64,000 nucleotides of DNA from Pseudomonadota bacterium (lineage in GTDB: Bacteria; Pseudomonadota; Gammaproteobacteria; Steroidobacterales; Steroidobacteraceae): the NCBI GenBank assembly GCA_023423065.1, contig JAFAGC010000087.1, forward strand, positions 1 to 64,000, written 5' to 3'. Made by a program: the position numbers and the translations under genes. This document shows, in pieces, positions 53,113 to 61,451 of the stretch (within the stretch, counting starts at the first letter, position 1; each line of letters begins with the position of its first letter). The notes under the pieces are model-generated. The model did no database searches, had not been told where the DNA came from, and saw only the letters and a program-made list of their open reading frames with translations.

Positions 53113-53405
53113 CTCGACCTCCTGTGAAAGGCCGATGGTGCACGGACCATGGACACCATTCCTTGACGCAGTTGTCAGGAGCGGACGCGAATGCGCCTTT
53201 CGAGCGCGACCTGGATGCCCGGCGCCTGCCTCTCAGAGCATCCGCGCGACGACCGATGCGATGGCGAGGAAGACCAGCGCCAGGATCAACGCGATGATGA
53301 CGTGTCGTCTGTGAGGTTGCATTGCGATGGCGACGGTCGCATGCGCGCCGGCCGGAGTGAAGCCGTAGCTTCCACCACGTCATACGCAGTATTCCCGGAT
53401 CGGTC
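53113..53405. other. Gene-poor intergenic stretch
   Basis: About 290 bases between two minus-strand genes. It holds the promoter side of the small gene at 52921, one possible 29-residue minus-strand reading frame (53233-53322) and a TACGCAGTATTCCCGGAT sequence at 53383 that resembles the recurring motif with one extra base. Nothing else is recognisable. Confidence 0.5.
53233..53322 (-). CDS. Possible 29-residue single-helix membrane peptide
   Basis: Read from ATG 53322 to TGA 53233: a basic start (MQPHRRH) then one hydrophobic helix (VIIALILALVFLAIASVVA) and RML. The pattern is typical of real small membrane proteins, and the TACGCA motif lies 61 bases upstream, but there is no clear ribosome site. 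Confidence 0.35.
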   Translation of the reverse strand: MQPHRRHVIIALILALVFLAIASVVARML

Positions 53406-54428
53406 CTAGCTACTTTCGCCGGCGAGCCGTAGCGCCTGGGCCGCGTGGCGCTCGGCGCTGCGCAACCAGCCGTCCGTCTTCGCGAGCCAGGGCGCCGGGT
53501 CCGGGAAATGCGGATCGCCCAGGTGCCAGGCCGCGAGCTTGGCCCGGGTCAGGGCGCGGTGACTCATATATATGTGCGTCAGGCAGGCCGGGATCGGATC
53601 CCCCAGCCGTGCGGCGGTCCGACGCAGGAAGGCCCGCGCCAGCGCCGGCCGCCGGGCCTCGATCTCGAGCGCCAGCAACGCAAGATCCTCATGCGGATCG
53701 AGACGCCGCAACTGCCGATCGAACTCCAGGCAATCGATGACGGCGAGCGGCCGCAGGCACACGTGCTCCGCCCGCAGGTCGCCGTGCGCATCGACGAGGT
53801 GCGCGCCGCGCGCGCCCAGGCGTGCGCGCGCGCGGCGCAGGAATTCGCGCTGCATGTCGACGATCCGCCGTACCCGATCCCAGTCGATGCGATCGCGAAA
53901 CGCGCGCAGGACGGCGAGATTGCCGCGGATCTGCGCCTCGAATCGCGCGACGTAGCGCCGCGCCGGAAGCGGAGCTCGCGGGGCGCGCGCATAGAAATGC
54001 GCGAGCAATCCGACCAGCGGATCGAGATCGCGTGCCCGCAGCGCGCGGCGCACGAGCATTCGATCGAGCATCGCGGCCGACGGCAGCCGGCGCATCTTCA
54101 CAAGGTAGTCGACTGCCCTGCCATGGCCATCGAGGCACAACCTTCCGGCCCGCGACGTCAGTGGAATCACGTCCAGGTAGAGCGACGGTGCGAGGCGGCG
54201 ATTGAGCCGCAGCTCTTCGCGACAGCCGCGCTCGCGCGCGGCCAGCGTGCGGTAGTTCATTCCGGCGTAACGCGCCGGCTTCTTGAGCTTGAACACGTAC
54301 CTTCCCGCCAGGAACACCCAGGCGAAATGGGTTTCGATGATCCGCACGTGCCCGGGACGGTGCGGATAAATGCGGGGATTGCCCAGGAAGGCGAGCTTGC
54401 GCGCGTGGGGTGGCGGCGAGGCGGTCAT
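53406..54428 (-). CDS. Aminoglycoside-phosphotransferase-like kinase, single domain
   Basis: A 340-residue protein homologous to the first half of the fusion at 51366: HVRIIETHFAWVFLAGRYVFKLKKPARY aligns with the start of that protein when read in pieces, the catalytic loop is DAHGDLRAEHV and the metal site IDCLEFDRQLR. The P-loop ATPase half is absent. The substrate is unknown; antibiotic resistance is not implied by the fold. It is divergent from the DUF2934/phosphoribosyltransferase genes. Confidence 0.75.
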   Translation of the reverse strand: MTASPPPHARKLAFLGNPRIYPHRPGHVRIIETHFAWVFLAGRYVFKLKKPARYAGMNYRTLAARERGCREELRLNRRLAPSLYLDVIPLTSRAGRLCLDGHGRAVDYLVKMRRLPSAAMLDRMLVRRALRARDLDPLVGLLAHFYARAPRAPLPARRYVARFEAQIRGNLAVLRAFRDRIDWDRVRRIVDMQREFLRRARARLGARGAHLVDAHGDLRAEHVCLRPLAVIDCLEFDRQLRRLDPHEDLALLALEIEARRPALARAFLRRTAARLGDPIPACLTHIYMSHRALTRAKLAAWHLGDPHFPDPAPWLAKTDGWLRSAERHAAQALRLAGESS

Positions 54429-54488
54429 TCGATTCAGCGCCAGTTGAAGCTGTGTTTCAGATCTTCGGCTACGAGCGCGATGGGCGCA

Positions 54489-54506
54489 CGTCCGTAGGTT
54501 TGCTCA
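54489..54506 (-). promoter_or_regulatory. Partial motif copy upstream of the kinase-like gene
   Basis: On the minus strand TGAGCAAACCTACGGACG keeps GCA and TACGGA at the spacing of the recurring motif, 61 bases before the start at 54428. The first TACG half is degraded. The rest of 54429-54652 holds further ACGC/TACG words but no gene. Confidence 0.25.
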
Positions 54507-54652
54507 TGTCCGGCGGGTGCCGCGCTTGCAGACACCCGTAGGCGCGGCGCGCCCCCATGCGTATTACCCCTGATCGGCGTACGCAGCCGAGCACATGTCC
54601 GAACGCGCGCATTCGTCTAACTTTCCAGCGGAACTGAGGAAGGAATCGCCAA

Positions 54653-54937
54653 ATGAAGTCCCACAGCGCAAATGCCGCGCGCATGAAGAAGCAGCGTCCG
54701 CCGCCGACGTTCACGATTGTGACGAAGACCGAGTCGGCCGCCGCCATTCCCGAAAGCCCGCGCGCGCCGAATCCGGACCCGGAACTGCGACGCGCGATGA
54801 TCGCGGAGGCCGCCTTCTATCGTGCCGAACAACGCGGTTTCGAACCCGGCCGGGAGCTCGACGACTGGTGCGCCGCGGAAAGCGACATCGACGCGCGCCT
54901 GGCGAACGAATCGAGGCCGACGCCATGCGGATCATGA
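54653..54937 (+). CDS. DUF2934 domain protein
   Basis: A 94-residue protein: a basic, proline-rich N-terminal half and a C-terminal DUF2934 motif (IAEAAFYRAEQRGFEPGREL then DDWCAAESDI). The function of this domain is unknown; it is common in stress and microaerobic gene groups. It has a GGAAGGAA-like site upstream and overlaps the next gene (ATGA). Confidence 0.7.
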   Translation: MKSHSANAARMKKQRPPPTFTIVTKTESAAAIPESPRAPNPDPELRRAMIAEAAFYRAEQRGFEPGRELDDWCAAESDIDARLANESRPTPCGS

Positions 54938-55638
54938 GTCACCCCCCACGCGCGCCGCACTCGAACGACGCCATTCGCTTCGAAAACCGGCGCAGCGCCG
55001 GAATCCGGCTCGGCGAAGCCGTCGCCAGGCTCCATGTGCAATCACCCGTACTGGTCCTCGGCCTGCCGCGTGGCGGCGTACCCGTGGCATACGAGGTCGC
55101 CCAGGCCATCGATGCGCCGCTCGATGTGATGGTGGTGCGCAAGGTGGGAATGCCGGGACAACCCGAGCTCGCGATCGGCGCGATCGCCGCCGCCGGCGTC
55201 GTGGTGCACGAGCCCAACGCGGCGCCCTTGCTCGGGTCGCTGCATCCTTCTTTTCCGGAGCTGGCCGTCGCCGAACGAAGCGAGCTGCGGCGGCGCGAAG
55301 CGCTCTATCGCCGCGGCCTGCCGCCCCTCGAGCTCACCGGCCGCAACGTGGTGTTGGTCGATGACGGCATCGCAACCGGTTCGACCATGCTCGCCGCGAT
55401 CCGCGCGGCGCGCCGACTGGGCGCGGCCTCGGTCATCGCGGCGGCGCCCGTGGCCGCGCCTGATTCCGCGGCGCTCATCGCCGCCGAAGCAGACCAGGTC
55501 GCCATACTCGAGACGCCGCAGATCCTGTTCGCGATCGGCGAGTGGTACGACCGGTTCGAGCAGCTGGAAGACATCGAGGTCTGTGTGCTGCTCGCGCGCG
55601 CCGCGCGCCGCCATCCCTTCGAACCGCCGAAGTCGTGA
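54934..55638 (+). CDS. Phosphoribosyltransferase family protein
   Basis: A 234-residue protein with the type I phosphoribosyltransferase fold: LGLPRGGVPVAYEVA near residue 45 and the PRPP loop VVLVDDGIATGSTM (about 145-158). This class (COG1926-like) is also found attached to erythromycin-esterase domains and in the mycobacterial dormancy regulon; the base it uses is not known. ATG 54934 overlaps the DUF2934 stop; ATG 54925 is an alternative. A PRPP synthetase-like gene at 50275 could provide its substrate. Confidence 0.8.
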   Translation: MSHPPRAPHSNDAIRFENRRSAGIRLGEAVARLHVQSPVLVLGLPRGGVPVAYEVAQAIDAPLDVMVVRKVGMPGQPELAIGAIAAAGVVVHEPNAAPLLGSLHPSFPELAVAERSELRRREALYRRGLPPLELTGRNVVLVDDGIATGSTMLAAIRAARRLGAASVIAAAPVAAPDSAALIAAEADQVAILETPQILFAIGEWYDRFEQLEDIEVCVLLARAARRHPFEPPKS

Positions 55639-55649
55639 CGACACCGCCA

Positions 55650-55666
55650 GCCGCCTCGAAGGCGGC
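55650..55666. terminator. Possible stem-loop between convergent genes
   Basis: GCCGCCT and AGGCGGC form a perfect 7-bp stem with a 3-nt loop, 12 bases after the phosphoribosyltransferase stop. There is no T run, so efficient termination is doubtful. Confidence 0.3.
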
Positions 55667-55736
55667 GTTGTAGCGATTCAGGACGGCGACGACCGCATCG
55701 CCATCCTGAACAACGGCAAGCGCGTCGCCGGGCAGG

Positions 55737-56192
55737 TCACGGCCGCAGGGCCTGCTCGATGATCTGCTCGGAGCGGATCGAACCGGCGATGTCCTGCAGC
55801 TGCGCGGCCAGTGTTTCGACCACGTCGTCGAGCGCGATCACGCCGACGAGCTCGCCGTGATCGCCCACCACCGGCAGGCGGCGTACGCCGAGGCGGCGCA
55901 TTTCGCGCGAGGCCGCCGACAGGGGTTCTTCCGCATTCACGACGACCGGCTTGCGGGTCATGACGTCCTCGACGCGCAACGAATTCGGATTCGCCTCGCG
56001 TGCGATGACCGAGACGACGAGGTCGCGGTCGGTGAGCACGCCGATGGGCCGGTAGGTACCGTCCTCGATCGCCGGCTCGACGGCCACGAGGTAGCCGACG
56101 TGTTTCTCGCGCATCAGGCGCGCGGCCGCGAGCAGATCTTCATAAGGGCTGATCGTGACGACGTTGCGCTGGCAGTGTTCTGCGACATTCAT
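55737..56192 (-). CDS. CBS-domain pair protein
   Basis: A 151-residue protein made of two CBS domains (about 8-65 and 75-130): VGYLVAVEP, PIGVLTDRDLV, VEDVMTRKPVVV and RRLPVVGDHGELVGVIALDD. Stand-alone CBS pairs bind adenine nucleotides and act as energy or redox sensors; the mycobacterial hypoxia protein Hrp1 is of this form. AAGGAG lies before the ATG. It is the last gene of a unit with L,D-transpeptidase and PEP synthase (30-bp gap). Confidence 0.85.
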   Translation of the reverse strand: MNVAEHCQRNVVTISPYEDLLAAARLMREKHVGYLVAVEPAIEDGTYRPIGVLTDRDLVVSVIAREANPNSLRVEDVMTRKPVVVNAEEPLSAASREMRRLGVRRLPVVGDHGELVGVIALDDVVETLAAQLQDIAGSIRSEQIIEQALRP

Positions 56193-56222
56193 GGCGACTC
56201 CTTTCAGGGTGTGCGCGCATTG

Positions 56223-58640
56223 TCAGGCGCGCGCCGCGATCGGCGCGTCCGGAACTTTGCGTAGCCGGGCTTCGGCGTCGGCTACGGAACGCCTGACCGC
56301 CACGAAGCTGTCCGGGCTCACGGAAATCGAGTCGATGCCGCACTCGACCAGGAACGCGGCGAAGCCAGGATCGTTGCTCGGCGCCTGGCCGCACAAGCCG
56401 ACCTTGGCGCCGACGGCGTGCGCCTCCTCGATGACGCGCCGGATCATCCAGGCCACCGCCGGATCGCGTTCGTCGAACAGCGGCGCAAGCGCCTCGGAAT
56501 CCCGGTCGACGCCGAGCGTGAGCTGCGTGAGATCGTTGCTGCCGATCGAGAAGCCGTCGAAGCGCCGCGCGAATTCGCGCGCCAGGATGACGTTGGAAGG
56601 GATCTCGCACATGACGTACACCTGCAAGCCTTCCTTGCCGCGTTCGAGGCCGTTGCGCGCCATGATCTCGAGCACGCGGTCCGCCTCGACCGGCGAGCGG
56701 CAGAACGGAATCATGACGATCACATTGCGGAAGCCGAGTTCCTCGCGCAGCTTTTTCAAGGCGCGGCATTCGAGCGCGAACGCCTCGCGGTACAGCGGCG
56801 AGTAGTAACGCGCGGCGCCGCGCAGCCCGATCATCGGATTCTCCTCGTGCGGCTCGAATTCGCGGCCGCCGACGAGATGCGCGTATTCGTTGGATTTGAA
56901 ATCGCTCGTCCGGATGATCACGGGCCTGGGGTGCTGCACCGCCGCGATGCGCGCGAGGCCGCGCGCGAGCCGCTCGACGAAGTACTCGCCCTTGTCCGCG
57001 TAGCCGCGCGTCATCTCCGCGATGGTCCGCTTCGCCTCGCTGTCGGCGAGCGCGTCGAAGCGCAGCAGCGCCATCGGGTGCACGCGGATCAGGTTCCCGA
57101 TCACGAACTCCATCCGCGCAAGCCCGACGCCGTCGGCAGGCAGCGGCCACCAGCGCAGCGCGGCCGCGGGATTCGCGAGATTCAGCATCACCTGCGTGCG
57201 CGTTTCCGGAATGTCCGCGACGTCCAGCTCGCTCGCGGAGATCTCGGCGATGCCGTCGTAGACGAAACCCTGGTCGCCTTCCGCGCACGACACGGTGACG
57301 CGTTGCTCGTCGTGCAGCAACTCGGTGGCATTGCCGGTTCCGACGACCGCCGGCAATCCGAGCTCTCGGCTGACTATCGCGGCATGCGACGTGCGTCCGC
57401 CGTGATCGGTGACGAGCGCCGCGGCGCGTTTCATGATGGGTACCCAGTCCGGGTCCGTGGTGGCGGTGACGAGCACGGAACCATCGACGAAATGTCCGAT
57501 GTCGGCGGCGTCGCGGATCAGGCAGACACGGCCCGACACGGCGGCGTCACCCACGCTGATGCCGCGCGCGAGCAACTTGCCCTTGTTGCGGATGCGATGA
57601 CTGCGCAACGTGTTGACGCGGCGCCGCGCGCGCGCCGTTTCCGGCCGCGCCTGCACGATCCACAACTTGTTTGTCAGGCCATCCTTCGCCCACTCGATGT
57701 CCATGGCCATGCCGTAGTGGCGCTCGATCGTGCAGGCGGCGCGCGCCAGCTCGAGGATCTCCGCGTCGTCGAGAACGAAAGCGGCGCGCTCCGCGAGCGA
57801 GGTCGGCACGTTGCGCGTGGCCGCGTTGCCCGCGAGGTCCTCGTACACGAGTTTTTTCGCCTTCTCGCCGCGTTTCTTCTCGATGATCGGTTTCAGCGAC
57901 GCGTCGGCGAGCAGCGGCTTGAAGACGACGCATTCGTCCGGATCGACGCTGCCCTGCACGACGTTTTCGCCGAGGCCCCATGCGGCGTTGATGAGCACGG
58001 TCCGGTCGAAACCGGTCTCCGTGTCGATCGAGAACATCACACCGGCGCCGCCGAGATCCGAACGCACCATTTGCTGCACGCCGATGGACAGCGCCACCTT
58101 CATGTGATCGAAGCCGTGCGCCGCGCGATAGGCGATGGCGCGATCGGTGAACAACGATGCGTAGCAGCGCCGGCAGCCATCGAGCAGCGCGCGCTCGCCG
58201 CGGACGTGCAGGAAACTTTCCTGCTGCCCGGCGAAACTCGCCTCGGGCAGGTCTTCGGCGGTGGCGCTCGAACGCACGGCCACGTCCGCGGGTTCGCCAT
58301 CTTCCGCGGCGGCAAGCCGCGCATACGCCGCCCGGATCGAGGCCGATAGTTCGGCCGGCCACTCGGCGCGCAAGAAGAGCGCGCGGATGTACGCGCCCGC
58401 TTCGGACAACGTCCACCGCCCGTCGGCGAGCTTCTGCAGTGCATCGCTCATGGGTCCGCGCAGTCCGTTCGCATCGACGAATTTCCAGTAGCCTTCGGCG
58501 GTCACGGCGAAGCCCGCCGGCACGGCGATGCCCGCGCCGCGCAGGCTGCGCGTCATCTCGCCGAGCGAGGCGTTCTTGCCTCCGACCCGGGCGATGTCGG
58601 CCCGGCCGACGTCCGCGAAGCTGACGACGTTGTCACTCAT
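56223..58640 (-). CDS. ppsA: Phosphoenolpyruvate synthase
   Basis: An 805-residue enzyme converting pyruvate, ATP and water to PEP, AMP and phosphate. N-terminal ATP-grasp domain (VGGKNASLGEM, VRSSATAEDLPEASFAGQQE read in parts), central swivelling domain with the phospho-His in GGRTSHAAIVSRELG, and C-terminal TIM barrel with PFCRSPVEAD, GSNDLTQLTLGVDRD and the catalytic Cys in GLCGQAPSNDP. ATG 58640 is the family start. It lies 60 bases after the transpeptidase gene. It restores gluconeogenesis and can use the pyruvate pool under energy limitation. Confidence 0.94.
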   Translation of the reverse strand: MSDNVVSFADVGRADIARVGGKNASLGEMTRSLRGAGIAVPAGFAVTAEGYWKFVDANGLRGPMSDALQKLADGRWTLSEAGAYIRALFLRAEWPAELSASIRAAYARLAAAEDGEPADVAVRSSATAEDLPEASFAGQQESFLHVRGERALLDGCRRCYASLFTDRAIAYRAAHGFDHMKVALSIGVQQMVRSDLGGAGVMFSIDTETGFDRTVLINAAWGLGENVVQGSVDPDECVVFKPLLADASLKPIIEKKRGEKAKKLVYEDLAGNAATRNVPTSLAERAAFVLDDAEILELARAACTIERHYGMAMDIEWAKDGLTNKLWIVQARPETARARRRVNTLRSHRIRNKGKLLARGISVGDAAVSGRVCLIRDAADIGHFVDGSVLVTATTDPDWVPIMKRAAALVTDHGGRTSHAAIVSRELGLPAVVGTGNATELLHDEQRVTVSCAEGDQGFVYDGIAEISASELDVADIPETRTQVMLNLANPAAALRWWPLPADGVGLARMEFVIGNLIRVHPMALLRFDALADSEAKRTIAEMTRGYADKGEYFVERLARGLARIAAVQHPRPVIIRTSDFKSNEYAHLVGGREFEPHEENPMIGLRGAARYYSPLYREAFALECRALKKLREELGFRNVIVMIPFCRSPVEADRVLEIMARNGLERGKEGLQVYVMCEIPSNVILAREFARRFDGFSIGSNDLTQLTLGVDRDSEALAPLFDERDPAVAWMIRRVIEEAHAVGAKVGLCGQAPSNDPGFAAFLVECGIDSISVSPDSFVAVRRSVADAEARLRKVPDAPIAARA

Positions 58641-58700
58641 GCACGCATACCGCCACAGCCCGCGCCGCACGCGCATCAGCAGTGTCACTTATCCGTGCGT

Positions 58701-60272
58701 CTAGGGCGGCCGGCGCGTCTTCCTGCTGGCCAGCATCGCGTGCAGCTCGCGGTCGTGGCCGTATACATCGTCGAAGAACAGCACGGCGCCGCCCCGGTCG
58801 ACGACGACACTCACGTACAACACGAACACCGGTACCGGCCTGGCCAGGTTCACGGTCGACGTCATCGCCGCCTCGCAGGTCGCCGCCTCGATGGCATCCG
58901 GGCTCCAGTCGCCCGGCGTGCCCTCCAGTAGATAGATGGCGAGCGCGGATGCGTCGCTCACGCGCACGCAGCCGTGGCTGAAGGCGCGCCGCTCGCGCGA
59001 AAACAACGCCTGCTGTGGCGTGGAATGCAGGTAGACGTCGTAGGGGTTCGGCAGCTCGAACTTGATGAGTCCCAGCGCGTTTTGCGGGCCGGGCCGCTGC
59101 CGCACCCGCGCCCGCCCCGCGCGCAACTGCGCGATGGCGTCCGCGTCCGTCCCGAGCACGTTCACGTTCTCGCCGTAGCCGCGCACGATTTCCATGTCGT
59201 TGCGTTCGAGATATCCGGGATCCCCGTCGATCGTCGGCAGCAGCTCGTTTCGCGTGATGCTCGTGGGCACGTTCCAGTAAGGCCGGAAGACCACCGCCTG
59301 GATGGTGCTGTCGAAGATCGGCGTCCGCTGCGCCGTCTTCCCCACCACGACCGGCATTCTGACGACACCGCCATCCGGCGTCGTCGGCAGCGTGTACAAC
59401 ATGAACTGCGGAACGTTCACGATGACCGCGGGCGCGCGGATGTCCGGCAGCCAGCGGTAACGCTCGAGCGTGAGCTCGATCTGACGGATGCGGTCCTGCA
59501 TCGGCCGCGCGAGCGCGGCGAAGGTGCGCGACCCCAATCTGCCGTCGGCCTGCACGCCGTGGTGTTCCTGGAACTGTCGCACGGCGAACGACAAATCCTC
59601 GTCGTAGACGTTCGCGGATTCGGCTTGCACGTCGAATCGCGCGCCTTCGAGCGCGCCCAGGATGTTCCGCAGATTCGCGGCGTCGAGGTACGGGTCTCCC
59701 GGCTCGACGACCTTGCTCTCGAGTGGCGCGAGCGCGGGCAGCGGCGGCAGTTCGCGATAACGCGCGAGAGCGCGCTTCAGCGCCCGGTACTGCTCGTACT
59801 GCGGCTCGACCTGCGCGAGCACCGCGGACACGTCGGCTTCCGTCGCCAGCCGTTCCGTGACCGCGGACAGGTCGAGCGGCGCACGGTGATTTTTCAGCTC
59901 ATGGCCCACGGTGCGGGGATCGACGCGGCCGCTGTGTAGTTGGACAACGAGCGTCTTCGCCGACGCGTTCAGCAATGCGTCGATGCGCCCGGCAGGTTCG
60001 CCCGATTCCATCGCGCGCTCGATGTCGCCGGCCAGCGCCGCGAACTCCGCCTCATCGAGGCCGTACACACGCACGTCGCGCAGGATCGCAAGCAGTTGTC
60101 GCGCCTGCGCCGAAGGGTTGCCGGCGCGGAACCAGCGCGTGTCCGGGCCGGGGGGCGTGGAAGGTCCCGCGGATGTCGGCGCCGCGACTGCCTGGGGCTC
60201 GCTATCCACCGCCACGGGGCGGCACGCGATCGCGCTCGCGACGAGGGCGCAGAGCGCGAGTGCCATTCTCAT
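58701..60272 (-). CDS. L,D-transpeptidase, YcbB/LdtD-like
   Basis: A 523-residue secreted protein with a lipoprotein-like signal (ASAIAC). An N-terminal scaffold region, a peptidoglycan-binding domain (about 215-270, FAVRQFQEHHGVQADGRLG) and a catalytic YkuD domain with HGCVRVSDA containing the nucleophile Cys. These enzymes make 3-3 crosslinks in peptidoglycan, a change tied to stationary or stressed cells. GGAG lies eight bases before ATG 60272. It heads a minus-strand unit with ppsA and the CBS gene, divergent from usp-adh. Confidence 0.88.
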   Translation of the reverse strand: MRMALALCALVASAIACRPVAVDSEPQAVAAPTSAGPSTPPGPDTRWFRAGNPSAQARQLLAILRDVRVYGLDEAEFAALAGDIERAMESGEPAGRIDALLNASAKTLVVQLHSGRVDPRTVGHELKNHRAPLDLSAVTERLATEADVSAVLAQVEPQYEQYRALKRALARYRELPPLPALAPLESKVVEPGDPYLDAANLRNILGALEGARFDVQAESANVYDEDLSFAVRQFQEHHGVQADGRLGSRTFAALARPMQDRIRQIELTLERYRWLPDIRAPAVIVNVPQFMLYTLPTTPDGGVVRMPVVVGKTAQRTPIFDSTIQAVVFRPYWNVPTSITRNELLPTIDGDPGYLERNDMEIVRGYGENVNVLGTDADAIAQLRAGRARVRQRPGPQNALGLIKFELPNPYDVYLHSTPQQALFSRERRAFSHGCVRVSDASALAIYLLEGTPGDWSPDAIEAATCEAAMTSTVNLARPVPVFVLYVSVVVDRGGAVLFFDDVYGHDRELHAMLASRKTRRPP

Positions 60273-60328
60273 GTATTCGACTCCGCGATGAATGAAACGA
60301 ACGTAACCCGAACCGGCGCTGCCGCGAG

Positions 60329-60346
60329 TACGTAACAGCCCGGATG
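60329..60346. promoter_or_regulatory. Conserved 18-bp motif between ldt-ppsA and usp-adh operons
   Basis: TACGTAACAGCCCGGATG keeps TACGYA and CGGATG at exactly the spacing of the copies at 33926 and 35006. It lies 57 bases before the transpeptidase ATG and 69 before the stress protein ATG. A further TACGCGTA follows at 60350. Confidence 0.5.
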
Positions 60347-60414
60347 AAGTACGCGTACCTGCGAATTCCTGGCCCGCGAAAGCGGTAATAGTTTCTCCGG
60401 ACTGGAGGCAGGAC

Positions 60415-61425
60415 ATGAAATCGATCCATCGCGTGCTGGTCGCCGTCAAGAATCCCGACCTGCGTCGTCAGCCCGGACTGGAGAAAGCCATCGACATCGC
60501 CCGCCAGCTGGGCGCCTCCGTGGAACTCTTCCACGCCCTCGCCGCGCCGGTCGCGCTCGAGACCGAACCCCTCTCGGGCGGCCGGTCGCTGCGACAGCTC
60601 CGGCGCGACAGGCTGCAGTCCTGCCGGGCCCGCCTCGAGGCCATTGCGCGCGAGATGGCGCAAGCCCCGCGCGCGGACGGCCTCGAGATCGAGGTGCACG
60701 CGACCTGGGACTTCCCGCCGCACGAAGCCATCGTGCGGCGCGCCGACGCAATCCACGCGGACCTCATCATCGCCGAATGCCATGAAGGCAGGCGGCTCCA
60801 GCCATGGCTCGTGCACCTGACGGACTGGGAACTGCTGCGTCTCAGCACGCGGCCGGTCCTGCTGCTCAAGAATCACATCCGCTGGAACAAGCCGGTCATC
60901 CTCGCGGCGGTCGATCCCACGCACGCGCGCGCCAAGCCCGCGAAGCTGGATGCGGCCATCGTGGAAGGCGCGACGCGGCTGGGCCGGAAATTGCGCGGCT
61001 CCGTCGAGCTCATGCACGCGAATTTTCCGACGGGCTTCGGCCTGCTCATGGGCGATCCCGCGCTCGACGGCGCGACCGTCGCGAAGGTTTTCGACCTGCA
61101 GAAGTCGGCGGCCCGCGCGGCCTTCGAGAATTTCGCCGCCGACGCTGACGTGCCGAAGTCCCGCCGTCACCTCGTCGATGCCGATCCCGTTTCCGGCATT
61201 CCCGCAGTGGCCGAGAAGTTGGGCGCGGGCCTGGTCGTGATGGGCGCCGTATCCCGTTCCGGATTGAAACGCGTATTCGTCGGAAACACCGCCGAACGCG
61301 TGCTGGCATCGCTGACATGCGATGTCCTCGTGCTGAAGCCGGCGCGAAGCAAACGTCGCGTCTCGCGCAAGTCGCGCGGGATGCGACTCGTCCCCACGCA
61401 GCCCCTGATGCCATTGCCGGTCTGA
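60415..61425 (+). CDS. Tandem universal stress protein
   Basis: A 336-residue two-domain Usp protein, related along its length to the one at 25146. The second domain has the nucleotide-binding signature GAVSRSGLKRVFVGNTAERVL spread over residues about 278-300. An extra basic tail (KRRVSRKSRGMRL) follows. It leads a plus-strand unit with the alcohol dehydrogenase gene 26 bases downstream. In mycobacteria such tandem Usp proteins bind ATP and slow growth at low oxygen; the same role here is inference. Confidence 0.88.
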   Translation: MKSIHRVLVAVKNPDLRRQPGLEKAIDIARQLGASVELFHALAAPVALETEPLSGGRSLRQLRRDRLQSCRARLEAIAREMAQAPRADGLEIEVHATWDFPPHEAIVRRADAIHADLIIAECHEGRRLQPWLVHLTDWELLRLSTRPVLLLKNHIRWNKPVILAAVDPTHARAKPAKLDAAIVEGATRLGRKLRGSVELMHANFPTGFGLLMGDPALDGATVAKVFDLQKSAARAAFENFAADADVPKSRRHLVDADPVSGIPAVAEKLGAGLVVMGAVSRSGLKRVFVGNTAERVLASLTCDVLVLKPARSKRRVSRKSRGMRLVPTQPLMPLPV

Positions 61426-61451
61426 CCGCACGAACCGGAAGGAGTCCCAGG

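Noticed and set aside
51366..54428. Kinase-fold proteins as aminoglycoside resistance genes
   Set aside because: The fold is shared by many metabolic kinases and the surroundings are stress metabolism; no resistance context.
55640..55736. Coding-looking tail (VVAIQDGDDRIAILNNGKRV) between two convergent genes
   Set aside because: It has no start codon of its own and ends within the CBS gene; probably chance in GC-rich DNA or a fragment too short to name.
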